Below, piece by piece: positions 38,329 through 48,130 of a DNA stretch of 57,443 nt (within the stretch, counting starts at the first letter, position 1; each line of letters begins with the position of its first letter). The notes under the pieces were generated by a model, which saw nothing but the letters and a program-made list of their open reading frames with translations, was not told the origin of the DNA and did no database searches. The DNA comes from an uncultured Clostridia bacterium (GTDB lineage: Bacteria > Bacillota > Clostridia > TANB77 > CAG-508), in assembly GCA_947626815.1 (NCBI GenBank), contig CANQTN010000008.1:1-57443 (forward strand), in the 5' to 3' direction. The position numbers and the translations under genes were made by a program.

Positions 38329-39350
38329 TATCTATACTCCCTTCTCATATGTGAATTTATATCTTTGCAGTTTATTGGAATTATTATTTTTTCTCCCATT
38401 TTAATATCACTTTTCCCAATATCACATATTATGTTATTTTCTATATTACCCAAAATTTTATAATTTTTCTTATTTATTTTTATATATTTTATTTCTTCTT
38501 TTAGATTACTATTACAAGGTATTTTAGCTATTTTTATTTCTTTCCTATTTTTTTTATTTTTTAAATAAAATCCCTTTGGTATTGTCTTTATTTCAGCTAC
38601 TTTTGTTTCTATATATGCACATTTTCTTAAATATATTGAATTTGTTGTTAAACATTCTCCTAACATAGATTTACCAATTCTTACAGCATTTAAATTCATA
38701 TTTGAAAATTTAAAAAATGCTGATGAATCACAAATATGCATACATTTTATTTTTATGTCATTCATTTGTAAAACTTCTATTACATCAAGAAATCTTTGAA
38801 ATTGAATTTTTGTATATTTTTCATTATTAGCACTATCTACAAATTCTGAATAAATTCCTTCTATTTTTATATTCTCAACCGTTTTCAAAGTTTCTATAAT
38901 TTCTTCTCTTTTTGTATATAAAAATCCATTAATTCCTTTTCCTGTATCTATACTTATATGTGCTCTTACCTTTTTATTTTGCTTTTTTCCTATTTGATCA
39001 GCTATTATTGCATCATCTTTTGAACCTAATGTAATAATTATATCATTTTTAATTAAGTTTTCTATATCTTCTTTTAATGCTGTTGAAGATAACATTAAAA
39101 TTTCTTCTTTTATTCCAGCTTCTCTTAATTTTATTCCTTCTTCTATTGTTCCCACAGCAAAAAAAGTAATTCCATTTTTTATTAAAAATTTTGCATATTC
39201 AACTAAACCTACTCCATATGCATTATCTTTCAAAACTGCTATTATTTTAATATAATTTCCTTCATCATCTTTCCCATTTTTTTCTACTAATTTCCTTATT
39301 TGCTCTATGTTATATTTTAAGTCTTCTTTCTTAATTACTAAAGTATTCAA
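38328..39350 (-). CDS. Alanine-racemase-like PLP protein
   Basis: Fold-type III PLP barrel: the Schiff-base lysine sits in IAVLKDNAYGVG (near residue 42). Other blocks are ITFFAVGTIEEGIKLR, HISIDTGKGINGF and NAVRIGKSMLGE. The C-terminal beta domain is short and divergent. PKGFYL aligns with the family SYG site that carries the second catalytic Tyr, but the surrounding conserved residues are gone. 340 residues is short for Alr (about 370-390). It may be a racemase of different specificity or a regulatory homologue. Confidence 0.8.
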   Translation of the reverse strand: MNTLVIKKEDLKYNIEQIRKLVEKNGKDDEGNYIKIIAVLKDNAYGVGLVEYAKFLIKNGITFFAVGTIEEGIKLREAGIKEEILMLSSTALKEDIENLIKNDIIITLGSKDDAIIADQIGKKQNKKVRAHISIDTGKGINGFLYTKREEIIETLKTVENIKIEGIYSEFVDSANNEKYTKIQFQRFLDVIEVLQMNDIKIKCMHICDSSAFFKFSNMNLNAVRIGKSMLGECLTTNSIYLRKCAYIETKVAEIKTIPKGFYLKNKKNRKEIKIAKIPCNSNLKEEIKYIKINKKNYKILGNIENNIICDIGKSDIKMGEKIIIPINCKDINSHMRREYR

Positions 39351-39548
39351 TTTCCTACCTTCCTTTTAATTTTTAATCTAAGAAATTTACTTTTTATAAT
39401 TATTTACATTATATTGATATTTTACACTAGTTTTGAAAATTTTACAAGTAAATTATTTGTTTAAAATAAAAAATTACATTTTTTTATTTTCTTTAATTTA
39501 TTTTACCAGTTCTTAATTGCCTTATCATTATTTGTGTTTAATGTAAAC

Positions 39549-39577
39549 TTGACAATTTTATATGAATGTTGTATACT
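39549..39577 (+). promoter_or_regulatory. Consensus sigma-A promoter of the GC-rich orphan gene
   Basis: TTGACA (39549-39554), an exact 17-base spacer, and TATACT (39572-39577), 32 bases before the ATG. It is the best match to consensus that I saw in the window. Confidence 0.8.
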
Positions 39578-39608
39578 TTATGTACATTCTATAAGAGGAG
39601 GTGCACAC

Positions 39609-40028
39609 ATGTTAAAAAAAGACGAGCTCGATGAGCTCATCTGGCTAATCCTTCATGGATGGCCGCGCGGGTTCGAAACCTGCCGGTCGATTCAGCAAGC
39701 AGCGACTTCCAGCGACAACAACAACGTAGACATTGACGGTCTGACGGCAATTGAGGCCTGTGTGCTTAGAACGGACGTAATAGTCCGCATTGCGCAGGAA
39801 CTCAAAAATGAAAATTTGCTGTTGGATCACGTATGTAGGCTGTTTCACGCACTCACAATATTCAAAGTAGAGAAGCGTGATACTCGATTCGTCCCGTCTG
39901 ATAGATCATCCTATGTATACCAGGCAGCATATTCGCTGTGGGCATTGGATGACAACGAAGGAGAAGAGGGAGCTTATGCACATATTATTTCAGCGGCATG
40001 GTATGTCGCCGAAATGATGAAAGGCTAA
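39609..40028 (+). CDS. Orphan GC-rich gene, unknown function (139 aa)
   Basis: The product MLKKDELDELIWLILHGWP... is soluble and mostly helical, with no recognised domain. It ends ISAAWYVAEMMKG. Base and codon use differ sharply from every neighbour (GAC, CTC, GCG, CGC and CTG codons are frequent), which points to recent transfer. It holds one in-phase CGG (ACC TGC CGG). A +1 shift there would end 15 codons later, so zero-frame reading is the only long one. AGAGGAGGTGCACAC is an SD leader almost shared with the orphan gene at 52593. It has its own promoter and terminator. Confidence 0.75.
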   Translation: MLKKDELDELIWLILHGWPRGFETCRSIQQAATSSDNNNVDIDGLTAIEACVLRTDVIVRIAQELKNENLLLDHVCRLFHALTIFKVEKRDTRFVPSDRSSYVYQAAYSLWALDDNEGEEGAYAHIISAAWYVAEMMKG

Positions 40029-40036
40029 AAGCGAAA

Positions 40037-40071
40037 CGAAAAGATGCAGAAATAATTTTCTGCATCTTTTC
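40037..40071 (+). terminator. Terminator between the orphan gene and the methyltransferase (bidirectional)
   Basis: AAAAGATGCAGAAA and TTTCTGCATCTTTT form a nearly perfect stem with T-runs on both strands. Confidence 0.9.
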
Positions 40072-40075
40072 TGGT

Positions 40076-40664
40076 TCAAATTTTGCATTTTTTCGCTATA
40101 ACATTATATATGTGCCAATGTTTCATTTTACCTAAACCTGTTTTTTCATTTTGCTCCACTTCATTAAATTCCATTATTTCAAATTTATCTTTAAATAAAC
40201 CTAAAACTTGTTCTTTTGTTAAAAATATCATCTTTTTTTTTATTTTTGCCCATGAATCATTTAATCCAAAAAAATTTCCAACAAAATATCCGGTTTTTTA
40301 AAATGCAATCAGTAATTTCATTCCAAAATTTATTAAAATGTTCTTTATCACAAAATGGAATACTAAAATTTGCAATTAATAAATTAGTTTTTTCTAGTTC
40401 AATACTCTCAAAATTTTGATTCTTAAATTTAAACTTTTTTATTTCTTCATTATCTAATTTACTAGATATAATTTCTTCTGTATTTTCTTTATCTATTGAT
40501 AAAACGTTCCAACCATTCTCTATTAAAAATATAGTATCTCTGCCAACACCACATCCTAAATCAATAGCATTTGTAGGGTTAATGTTCATATCTATAAATT
40601 TTTTAACCATTATATTTGGTAAAGCATTTTTTGTATTTTCATAATATTTTTTAATGTTTTCCAT
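40076..40664 (-). CDS. Class I SAM methyltransferase, completed by a +1 shift at CGG
   Basis: The Rossmann motif is INPTNAIDLGCGVGRDTIFLIENGW, then VLSIDKENTEEI and FDLLIA-like NLLIANFSIPFC. In zero frame the protein stops at 40257 after KNRIFCWKFFWIK. The Arg codon there is CGG at 40290-40292. Skipping the C gives NGYFVGNFFGLNDSW and FLTKEQVLGLF, ending KHWHIYNVIAKK at 40076, a standard C-terminus for this methyltransferase group and about 195 residues in all. The substrate is unknown. Leader repeat B precedes the ATG. Confidence 0.9.
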
Positions 40665-40735
40665 TATTTCTACCATTCCTTTCTAAGGCACAAATCTGGT
40701 TGGAAAAGAATTAAATTATTGTAATTATTTTTCAG
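40662..40735 (-). repeat. Leader repeat B, copy 2
   Basis: On the minus strand: AAGGCTGAAAAATAATTAC, a loop, CTTTTCCAACC, AGATTTGTGCC, TTAGAAAGGAATGG, then AGAAATAATG of the methyltransferase. It is almost identical to copy 3 (47943-48019) over 70 bases although the genes are unrelated. Confidence 0.9.
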
Positions 40736-40798
40736 CCTTATCATTCCTTTCCAAAAAGTATGATACAAGAAAGACCATTATAGTTCGTAAAATATATA

Positions 40799-41683
40799 CT
40801 AAATTTTTCTTACTGTATTTATCCAATTTTCCACAAAATCTTTCTTAACAATTATATTATTATTTATACCAGTTCCCATAAAAGTTGTAGGTTTATTTTT
40901 TGCATGATAATCAGAACCTCCTGACATAAATTTATTATATTTTTTACATAGATTTATCATAAATTCTTTTTCTTCCTCATTAAATAATGGATATATACAC
41001 TCTAACCCATCAATATTCGTTGTCTTCAATATTTCTTCTACAGCAATTCTATTATTATCAAATACATATATTAATCCATGTGCTAAAAATGCCAATCCCC
41101 CAGCTTTATGGATTTTATCTATTAATGTTTGACAATCATCATAATATTTTGAAGTATCATAATAAAAAGGACTATTTTTATTTCCTTCATGTTCTCTATA
41201 AAAAGTATATCTATTTACTTTTCCAAAACTCTTTAATATTTGTTCATTCTCTTTATATTTTATTATATCATCACAAAATACCCAACATGCATATATTTTA
41301 TTAGAATCTGATGTATCTACTTTTATATTTTTATTTACTTTGATTCCAAGATTTTTTGCAACTTTTATAAAATGTTTTAAAATATCATTTTGAACCTGCA
41401 TTTTGTTTTCTTTTTTTATATTTATATTTTTATAATCAATTCCATAAGCTAAAATTTCAATATTGACACCATTAAAAATTGCCTTTATTTCCGAACCAAT
41501 TACAATTTCTCCACTAAATTTTTTTCTGATTTCTGGATGTTCTTCTAATTCAAAGTATGCTTCTACGGAATCATGATCAGTAATTGCAATGATTTCAAGC
41601 TTTTGTTGTTCTGCATTTTCTAATAATTTTTCTACTGAATCAGTTCCATCTGAATACGTTGTGTGTAAATGTAAATCTATCAT
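40799..41683 (-). CDS. PHP-domain phosphoesterase
   Basis: The PHP metal-binding signature opens the protein: MIDLHLHTTYSDGTDSVEKLL, then IAITDHDSVEAYFE, and later FLAHGLIYVF and MSGGSDYHAKN. These are the four PHP motifs with His and Asp ligands. About 295 residues. Relatives include 3',5'-nucleotide bisphosphate phosphatases (YciV/TrpH-like). I start at 41683 by homology. The SD (AAAGGAG) lies far upstream beside a poor GTG at 41728, so the start is uncertain. Confidence 0.88.
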   Translation of the reverse strand: MIDLHLHTTYSDGTDSVEKLLENAEQQKLEIIAITDHDSVEAYFELEEHPEIRKKFSGEIVIGSEIKAIFNGVNIEILAYGIDYKNINIKKENKMQVQNDILKHFIKVAKNLGIKVNKNIKVDTSDSNKIYACWVFCDDIIKYKENEQILKSFGKVNRYTFYREHEGNKNSPFYYDTSKYYDDCQTLIDKIHKAGGLAFLAHGLIYVFDNNRIAVEEILKTTNIDGLECIYPLFNEEEKEFMINLCKKYNKFMSGGSDYHAKNKPTTFMGTGINNNIIVKKDFVENWINTVRKI

Positions 41684-41728
41684 TTTATATACTTGTATGA
41701 TGTATTTAATAACTAAATAGCCATACAC

Positions 41729-41941
41729 TCCTTTCTTTATTTTTTTATATTTAATATAATCTATTTTGGGAATTAAAAATTATCACTCATTAAAAAGTCA
41801 AATATAATTTCCCACTCCTCCTTAAACCATATATTATTTTTATTAAAGATGGCTCATCTTACCGTCTGGTGCAACGATTTTATTTATTAGAGCAAACGTC
41901 GTAGTTATCTACAACTTTTTTCAAAAGTTTGTTCTGTTCGC
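41729..41941. other. Intergenic stretch without a gene
   Basis: No ORF with an SD is visible. A short hairpin AAGATGGCTCATCTT lies at 41846-41860, next to CGTCTGGTGCAACG. The remainder is AT-rich. It could hold the start of an antisense or leader RNA for the small peptide gene that follows, but nothing proves this. Confidence 0.4.
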
Positions 41942-41970
41942 TTGTATTTTATCTAATAATGTTGTATATT
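41942..41970 (+). promoter_or_regulatory. Promoter of the small toxin-like gene
   Basis: TTGTAT (41942-41947), a 17-base spacer, and TATATT (41965-41970). The implied 5' UTR is about 80 bases. Confidence 0.6.
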
Positions 41971-42002
41971 GGTAAACATAGGAAATGAGAATAAGCAGTG
42001 TG

Positions 42003-42056
42003 AGTGCTACCACTTTACATACACAGTTTTAACTGTGAGAATGGAGGTGGTGCTAT
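42003..42056 (+). promoter_or_regulatory. Hairpin that may sequester the ribosome binding site
   Basis: GTGCTACCACTTT can pair with GGAGGTGGTGC, which contains the SD of the 37-residue ORF. An inner stem CACAGTT/AACTGTG lies between them. Blocking the SD in this way is typical of type I toxin messengers. Confidence 0.6.
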
Positions 42057-42170
42057 ATGGTGGAACAAGCTATATTATTAATAATATACTTTCTTTTCTA
42101 CGGTTTAGTAGGAATGACTATTATAGCATTTGCCTTGATTATTGCAATAGTAGTAATTTTGAGCAAATAA
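42057..42170 (+). CDS. 37-residue hydrophobic peptide, type I toxin-like
   Basis: The peptide is MVEQAILLIIYFLFYGLVGM followed by TIIAFALIIAIVVILSK: one long membrane helix with a short charged tip at each end. Size, composition, strong SD (ATGGAGGTGG), structured leader and a strong hairpin right after the stop resemble Firmicutes TxpA/BsrG/Fst-like toxins. I did not identify the antisense RNA. It may instead be an ordinary small membrane peptide. Confidence 0.55.
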   Translation: MVEQAILLIIYFLFYGLVGMTIIAFALIIAIVVILSK

Positions 42171-42172
42171 TA

Positions 42173-42220
42173 AAAGCACCACATATGCTCTGCCAAGCTT
42201 TGTGGTGTTTATCGTTTTTA
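42173..42220 (+). terminator. Terminator after the toxin-like gene
   Basis: AAAGCACCACA and TGTGGTGTTT form a stem enclosing ATGCTCTGCCAAGCTT, followed by ATCGTTTTTA. Confidence 0.75.
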
Positions 42221-42408
42221 TATGGTAGCACGCATTTCTGTGGCTCTCATTTTCTATGTTTAATTATACAGTTATTTTTTATATTTGTCAAATTTTTTAG
42301 TATAAAAAAATATATATGTTCTTTTAGATATTCTTCTAGTTCTGATAATTTTATCTTTTTTAGATAAATTAGATACATAAATATCATTTTTTCGAACAGA
42401 TACATCGT

Positions 42409-42482
<74 letters not shown>

Positions 42483-42513
42483 ATATATAAAAATTTATAA
42501 CTGTCAAGATTAA

Positions 42514-42587
<74 letters not shown>

Positions 42588-42661
42588 ATAATTCCTCTTG
42601 ACAATTATAAATTATAAATGTTTTTCTTTTTTTTGTCAATACTTTTATAAAAAATAAATAA

Positions 42662-44264
<1,603 letters not shown>

Positions 44265-44275
44265 ATATTACTCCT

Positions 44276-44354
44276 TTTATTGCTTTTGGTAGAATTTTTT
44301 AATTATTAACTAAAAAAAGATTAAAAAAATACCCAAAAGCGGTTTTTTTTTAAT
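44276..44354 (-). promoter_or_regulatory. Structured leader of pyrG
   Basis: On the minus strand, CGCTTTTGGGTA with a T-run, then A/T-rich sequence, then TACCAAAAGC. The arms GCTTTTGG and CCAAAAGC are complementary 40 bases apart and lie just before the SD. This could be an attenuator or a pyrimidine-sensing leader, but that is inference. Confidence 0.45.
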
Positions 44355-44469
44355 CTATTTCTATTTTACCACTTAATTTAATATTTTTCAAGTGCTTTTA
44401 TGGATTTTTTCATTTTTTATTGTTATAATAATTATTAATTAACCATTATTTTTTTAAGGAGGAATTTTT

Positions 44470-45198
44470 ATGCCAACACCACATAATGAAGCAAAATTAG
44501 GTGAAATTGCAAAAACTGTTATAATGCCTGGTGACCCACTTAGAGCACAATATATTGCAAAAAACTTTCTAGAAAATGTAAAATTAGTAAATCAAGTAAG
44601 AGGAATGTATGCATACACTGGAACTTATAAAGGAAAAGAGTTAACAGTTATGGCCTCTGGAATGGGAATGCCTAGTATGGGAATTTATAGCTACGAGTTA
44701 TATAAATTTTATGATGTAGAAAATATTATTAGAATCGGATCTTGCGGAGGATATAAACCAGAATTAAAACTATTTGATATAGTATTATCAAATGGTGTAT
44801 ACTGTGAAGGAAATTATGCTTTAACCGCTAACAATGATGAATGTCATTTTGTTAATGCCAACAAAGAATTAAATGATATTATTATAAAAACTGCAAAGAA
44901 CTTGAATTTAAATATTTATTGTGGTAATACAGTTTGCCTAGATGTGTTCGATCCTTATATGTCAGACTTTGAAACATTTTTTAATCGTTTACCTATCAAT
45001 TTAAATCCCTATTCTGGTGAAATGGAAGCATTTGCACTATTTTATAATGCTCATATGTTTAATAAAAAGGCTGCATGCTTAATGACTGTTGTAGATTCTA
45101 GATTTATTAAAGACGTTGCAACTACTGAGCAAAGAGAAACTAGTCTAAATGATATGATAAAATTAGCACTTAGTGTCACTGAAGATAATCTTTTTTGA
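44470..45198 (+). CDS. deoD: Purine nucleoside phosphorylase DeoD
   Basis: Hexameric PNP of the low-specificity type: MPTPHNEAKLGEIAKTVIMPGDPLRAQYIA, then RGMYAYTGTYKGK, SGMGMPSMGIYSYELYKFY, IRIGSCGG, SGEMEAFALFYNA and the final D-residue region TVVDS. 242 residues against a usual 233-240. SD AAGGAGG precedes the ATG. It splits purine nucleosides with phosphate. ATC-GGA and TGC-GGA contain CGG out of phase without any frame effect. Confidence 0.95.
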   Translation: MPTPHNEAKLGEIAKTVIMPGDPLRAQYIAKNFLENVKLVNQVRGMYAYTGTYKGKELTVMASGMGMPSMGIYSYELYKFYDVENIIRIGSCGGYKPELKLFDIVLSNGVYCEGNYALTANNDECHFVNANKELNDIIIKTAKNLNLNIYCGNTVCLDVFDPYMSDFETFFNRLPINLNPYSGEMEAFALFYNAHMFNKKAACLMTVVDSRFIKDVATTEQRETSLNDMIKLALSVTEDNLF

Positions 45199-45201
45199 CA
45201 A

Positions 45202-45510
45202 ACGGGGACGTTCTTTTTTGGTGATATTTGGAACTTTAGGGGACATCTTAAAAAAATACATTCAAAAGTTCGTTCAAGAAGATTTAAATAAGAAGTTCTA
45301 AAATTATTTTATGGCACCCTTTCATGTCAAGCATGAACATTTTCCATAAAATTATTAAAGAACTTCTATATTAAATTTCTTTCAATTCACTTTTTCATTT
45401 ATTTTTTTAAGATGTCCCCTAAAGTTCCAAATATCACCAAAAAAGAACGTCCCCGTGAACGAAGGTGTCCCCTGAGGTTCCAAATATCACCAAAAAAGAA
45501 CGTCCCCATT
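45202..45510. repeat. Long hairpin repeat B2 (second MITE-like family)
   Basis: A unit of about 50 bases (GGGGACGTTCTTTTTTGGTG, ATATTTGGAACTTTAGGGGACA) at 45204-45250 occurs inverted at 45408-45455 and again at 45467-45508. Between the arms an inner pair AGAAGTTCTAAAATTATTTTATGG and complement extends the fold, so the whole region can form a single hairpin. The ends GGGGACG and CGTCCCC resemble REP-type or IS-end sequences. It separates deoD from greA. Confidence 0.88.
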
Positions 45511-45511
45511 T

Positions 45512-45988
45512 CTATTTTTTGATTGATAATATTTTGTATTTCATAATTCCTGCTGGTGCCTTTACTTCTACAATATTATTTTTCTTGGCCCCCAACAATG
45601 CTTCTCCCAATGGTGATTCATTAGATATTTTGTTTTCAGCTAAGTTTACTTCTGTTGAACCAACTATTGTGTATTCTATTTTTTCATCAAATTCCATATC
45701 TAATACTTTTACTATATTTCCAATTTGGACTGTTTCTGTATCAATTTCTTTTTCATCTATTATTTTAGCATGTCTTATTTTGTTCTCTAATTCTGCTATT
45801 TTTACTTCATTTTCTGCTTGTGCTGTTTTTGCCTCATCATATTCTGAATTTTCTGATAAGTCTCCAAATCCTAATGCTACCTTTATTCTATCTGCTATTT
45901 CTGCTCTTTTTTCTGTTCTTAAATAGTTTAACTCCTTTTCTAAATTATTATACCCTTCTTGTGTCAATATTACGTCCTTTTCTTCCAT
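45512..45988 (-). CDS. greA: Transcription elongation factor GreA
   Basis: The 158 residues form the N-terminal coiled coil (LTQEGYNNLEKELNYLRTEKR, DLSENSEYDEAKTAQAENE with the acidic tip) and the C-terminal FKBP-like domain (ESPLGEALLGAKKNNIVEV). GreA stimulates RNA cleavage by stalled RNA polymerase. SD GGGAG precedes the ATG. Confidence 0.95.
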   Translation of the reverse strand: MEEKDVILTQEGYNNLEKELNYLRTEKRAEIADRIKVALGFGDLSENSEYDEAKTAQAENEVKIAELENKIRHAKIIDEKEIDTETVQIGNIVKVLDMEFDEKIEYTIVGSTEVNLAENKISNESPLGEALLGAKKNNIVEVKAPAGIMKYKILSIKK

Positions 45989-46135
45989 AGTACAATCTCC
46001 CTTCTTATAAATCCATTTTCATGATTATTTGTCAAATATTTAATATATTTTATTACTTAATAATCCCTTGAAATTACATATTATTAAATAATAACAATAT
46101 ATTACGGCAAAAATTTTAATTTGTCAAGTACATTT

Positions 46136-46732
46136 TTATGTGGTAGTAATCAATTTTTTTGCACCTTTCATATAGTCTATACCAGAAAATATTGTTGCAA
46201 TTGTTTGTACTATCATCATTATTGTAACTATTAAATTTAAAACAAATTCGCCATTGTGTAATTCTCCTGTAAAACACATTCCAAATGCATAAGTATCTAA
46301 AAATGCTAAAATAATTGCTATCATCTGTGTTACTGTTTTCAATTTCCCCCATTTTGAAGCTGCAATTACTTTTCCACCTTTTTCAACTGCAATTAATCTA
46401 TACCCAGATACTAAAAATTCTCTCGCCAAGACAATAATTGGTATCCAAGCTGGTAATTTTCCCATCTCTACTAACATAGTCATTGCTGCTAATACTAAGA
46501 TTTTATCTGCCAGTGGATCCAAAAATTTTCCAAATGTTGTTACTTGGTTATTTTTTCTAGCTAAATATCCATCTAGTTTGTCTGTTACAGATGCTATAAT
46601 GAATATTAAATCTATTAATAAACATGTTACTGGAATTGATAGTATTTCTTGTTGTATTCCTAAAAATGGAATTATTACCATTATTGGTACTAAAATAATC
46701 CTAAATATTGTCAATTTATTTGGCAAGTTCAT
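46136..46732 (-). CDS. pgsA: CDP-diacylglycerol-glycerol-3-phosphate phosphatidyltransferase
   Basis: CDP-alcohol phosphotransferase signature: ASVTDKLDGYLARKNNQVTTFGKFLDPLADK (D-G-x2-A-R-x8-G-x3-D-x3-D). Four to six membrane helices; 198 residues. It makes phosphatidylglycerophosphate for phosphatidylglycerol and cardiolipin. It starts 10 bases after the S41 protease stop in the envelope operon. Confidence 0.95.
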   Translation of the reverse strand: MNLPNKLTIFRIILVPIMVIIPFLGIQQEILSIPVTCLLIDLIFIIASVTDKLDGYLARKNNQVTTFGKFLDPLADKILVLAAMTMLVEMGKLPAWIPIIVLAREFLVSGYRLIAVEKGGKVIAASKWGKLKTVTQMIAIILAFLDTYAFGMCFTGELHNGEFVLNLIVTIMMIVQTIATIFSGIDYMKGAKKLITTT

Positions 46733-46742
46733 ATTATTCCTC

Positions 46743-47945
46743 CTATTTTAACATTTGTATTGCTTTTTGTAATTGCGTATCATCTTTTTCTTCTACTAAT
46801 AAAATATTTTTAACTGTATCTGGTAGTTTTACTTCTTCATCTGGTTCTATTCCTTTTTTATTAATTTCAGTTTTATTTGGAGTTAAGTATTTTTCAGATG
46901 TTATTTTTATTCCACTTCCATCTTGTAAGGTTAACACTTGCTGAATAACACCTTTACCATATGTTTTAGTTCCAACAGTTTTAGCTTTACCCAAATCTTT
47001 CAATGCTCCTGCCAAAATTTCTGACGAACTTGCTGTATTTTCATTTGTTAATACAATTATTGGCATATTTATAATTGGATCATTAGTAGATTTTTTTATT
47101 TCTTCTTTATTATTTTTATCTACCTCATATAAAAGAACTTTATCTTTTTCTACAATATAGTCTGCTATTTTTAATGCTTCATCAACAATTCCGCCACCAT
47201 TATTTCTTAAATCTATAATAAGTGATGTAATTCCTTGATTTTTTAATTCCTCATATTTTTTTCTAAATTCTTCAGATGTATTCTCATCAAAAGATGAAAA
47301 CTCAATATAACCTATATTGTTTGTTAATACTTTGCCTTCTACTGGATTTACTATAATATTTTCTCTTTTTATTTCAAAATTTTTAGTCTCAGTTCCCCTT
47401 AAAATTTCTAATTTTACCGTTGAACCTTCTTCACCTTTTATTTTAGTAGACACCATCGACATGTCTTCTGCTTTATATTCCACTCCATCTACAGACAAAA
47501 TATAGTCACCTGGTAAAATTCCTGCTTTTTCTGCTGGGCTATTTTTTATAGGTGTTAATACTTGTATTTTATCATTTTCTTCATTTTTAACCATATATAT
47601 ACCAATACCTATAAAGTTTCCCATTGTATCTTCTAAATATTCTTCCATATCATCTTTTGATATATATTCTGTATATGGATCTTCCAATGCATCTATATAG
47701 CCTCTTATAGCTCCTTCTCTTAGTTTTTCCTCATCTACTTCACCTAAATAGTATTTATCTATAATATTTTTATATTTTTTCAAATCTCTTTCTATATCTG
47801 AATCAGCTACAAATAAAGATGCTGTTGTATCTTTATTTACAAGATATTGATATACTCCTATAGATGTAAGTAAAAATGTTATAAATGCTACCAAGAAAAC
47901 TAGCATTATAATTTTATATGCCCTATTTTTTTTATTATCTTTCAT
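46743..47945 (-). CDS. S41 carboxyl-terminal processing peptidase (CtpA-like)
   Basis: One N-terminal membrane helix (~10-32), a substrate-recognition helix region (YLGEVDEEKLREGAIRG), a PDZ domain (~100-185, SPAEKAGILPGDYILSVDG) and the S41 catalytic domain with LIIDLRNNGGG, the nucleophile block ENTASSSEILAGAL and KTYGKGVIQ (Lys). 400 residues. Ser-Lys proteases of this type process envelope proteins, and CtpA paralogues act in sporulation. The ATG at 47945 is preferred; the upstream ATG belongs to leader repeat B. Confidence 0.94.
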   Translation of the reverse strand: MKDNKKNRAYKIIMLVFLVAFITFLLTSIGVYQYLVNKDTTASLFVADSDIERDLKKYKNIIDKYYLGEVDEEKLREGAIRGYIDALEDPYTEYISKDDMEEYLEDTMGNFIGIGIYMVKNEENDKIQVLTPIKNSPAEKAGILPGDYILSVDGVEYKAEDMSMVSTKIKGEEGSTVKLEILRGTETKNFEIKRENIIVNPVEGKVLTNNIGYIEFSSFDENTSEEFRKKYEELKNQGITSLIIDLRNNGGGIVDEALKIADYIVEKDKVLLYEVDKNNKEEIKKSTNDPIINMPIIVLTNENTASSSEILAGALKDLGKAKTVGTKTYGKGVIQQVLTLQDGSGIKITSEKYLTPNKTEINKKGIEPDEEVKLPDTVKNILLVEEKDDTQLQKAIQMLK

Positions 47946-48019
47946 TATTACTACCATTCCTTTCTAAGGCACAAATCTGGTTGGAAAAGAATTAAATTAT
48001 TGTAATTATTTTTCAACCT
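47943..48019 (-). repeat. Leader repeat B, copy 3
   Basis: AAGGTTGAAAAATAATTAC, a loop, CTTTTCCAACC, AGATTTGTGCC, TTAGAAAGGAATGG, TAGTAATAATG. It is nearly identical to copy 2. Confidence 0.9.
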
Positions 48020-48058
48020 TTCATCCTTCCATAAAACAATGATTGTGTGAACATCAAT

Positions 48059-48080
48059 TGGGCGGAATTCTCCGCCCGTA
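48059..48080 (-). terminator. GC-rich hairpin downstream of the M23 gene
   Basis: GGGCGGA and TCCGCCC are perfectly complementary, about 50 bases past the stop at 48131. The downstream T-run is weak, so it may be an attenuator or RNA-stability stem between the hydrolase genes and the S41 protease. Confidence 0.55.
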
Positions 48081-48130
48081 TTAACTAAATTTATTATATG
48101 TCTTTTGTAAAAAAATAATTACGAAATTTA

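Noticed and set aside
39645..39848. 67-residue minus-strand ORF
   Set aside because: Antisense to the GC-rich orphan gene, which has the promoter, SD and terminator.
46116..46352. 78-residue minus-strand ORF
   Set aside because: Out-of-frame shadow of pgsA.
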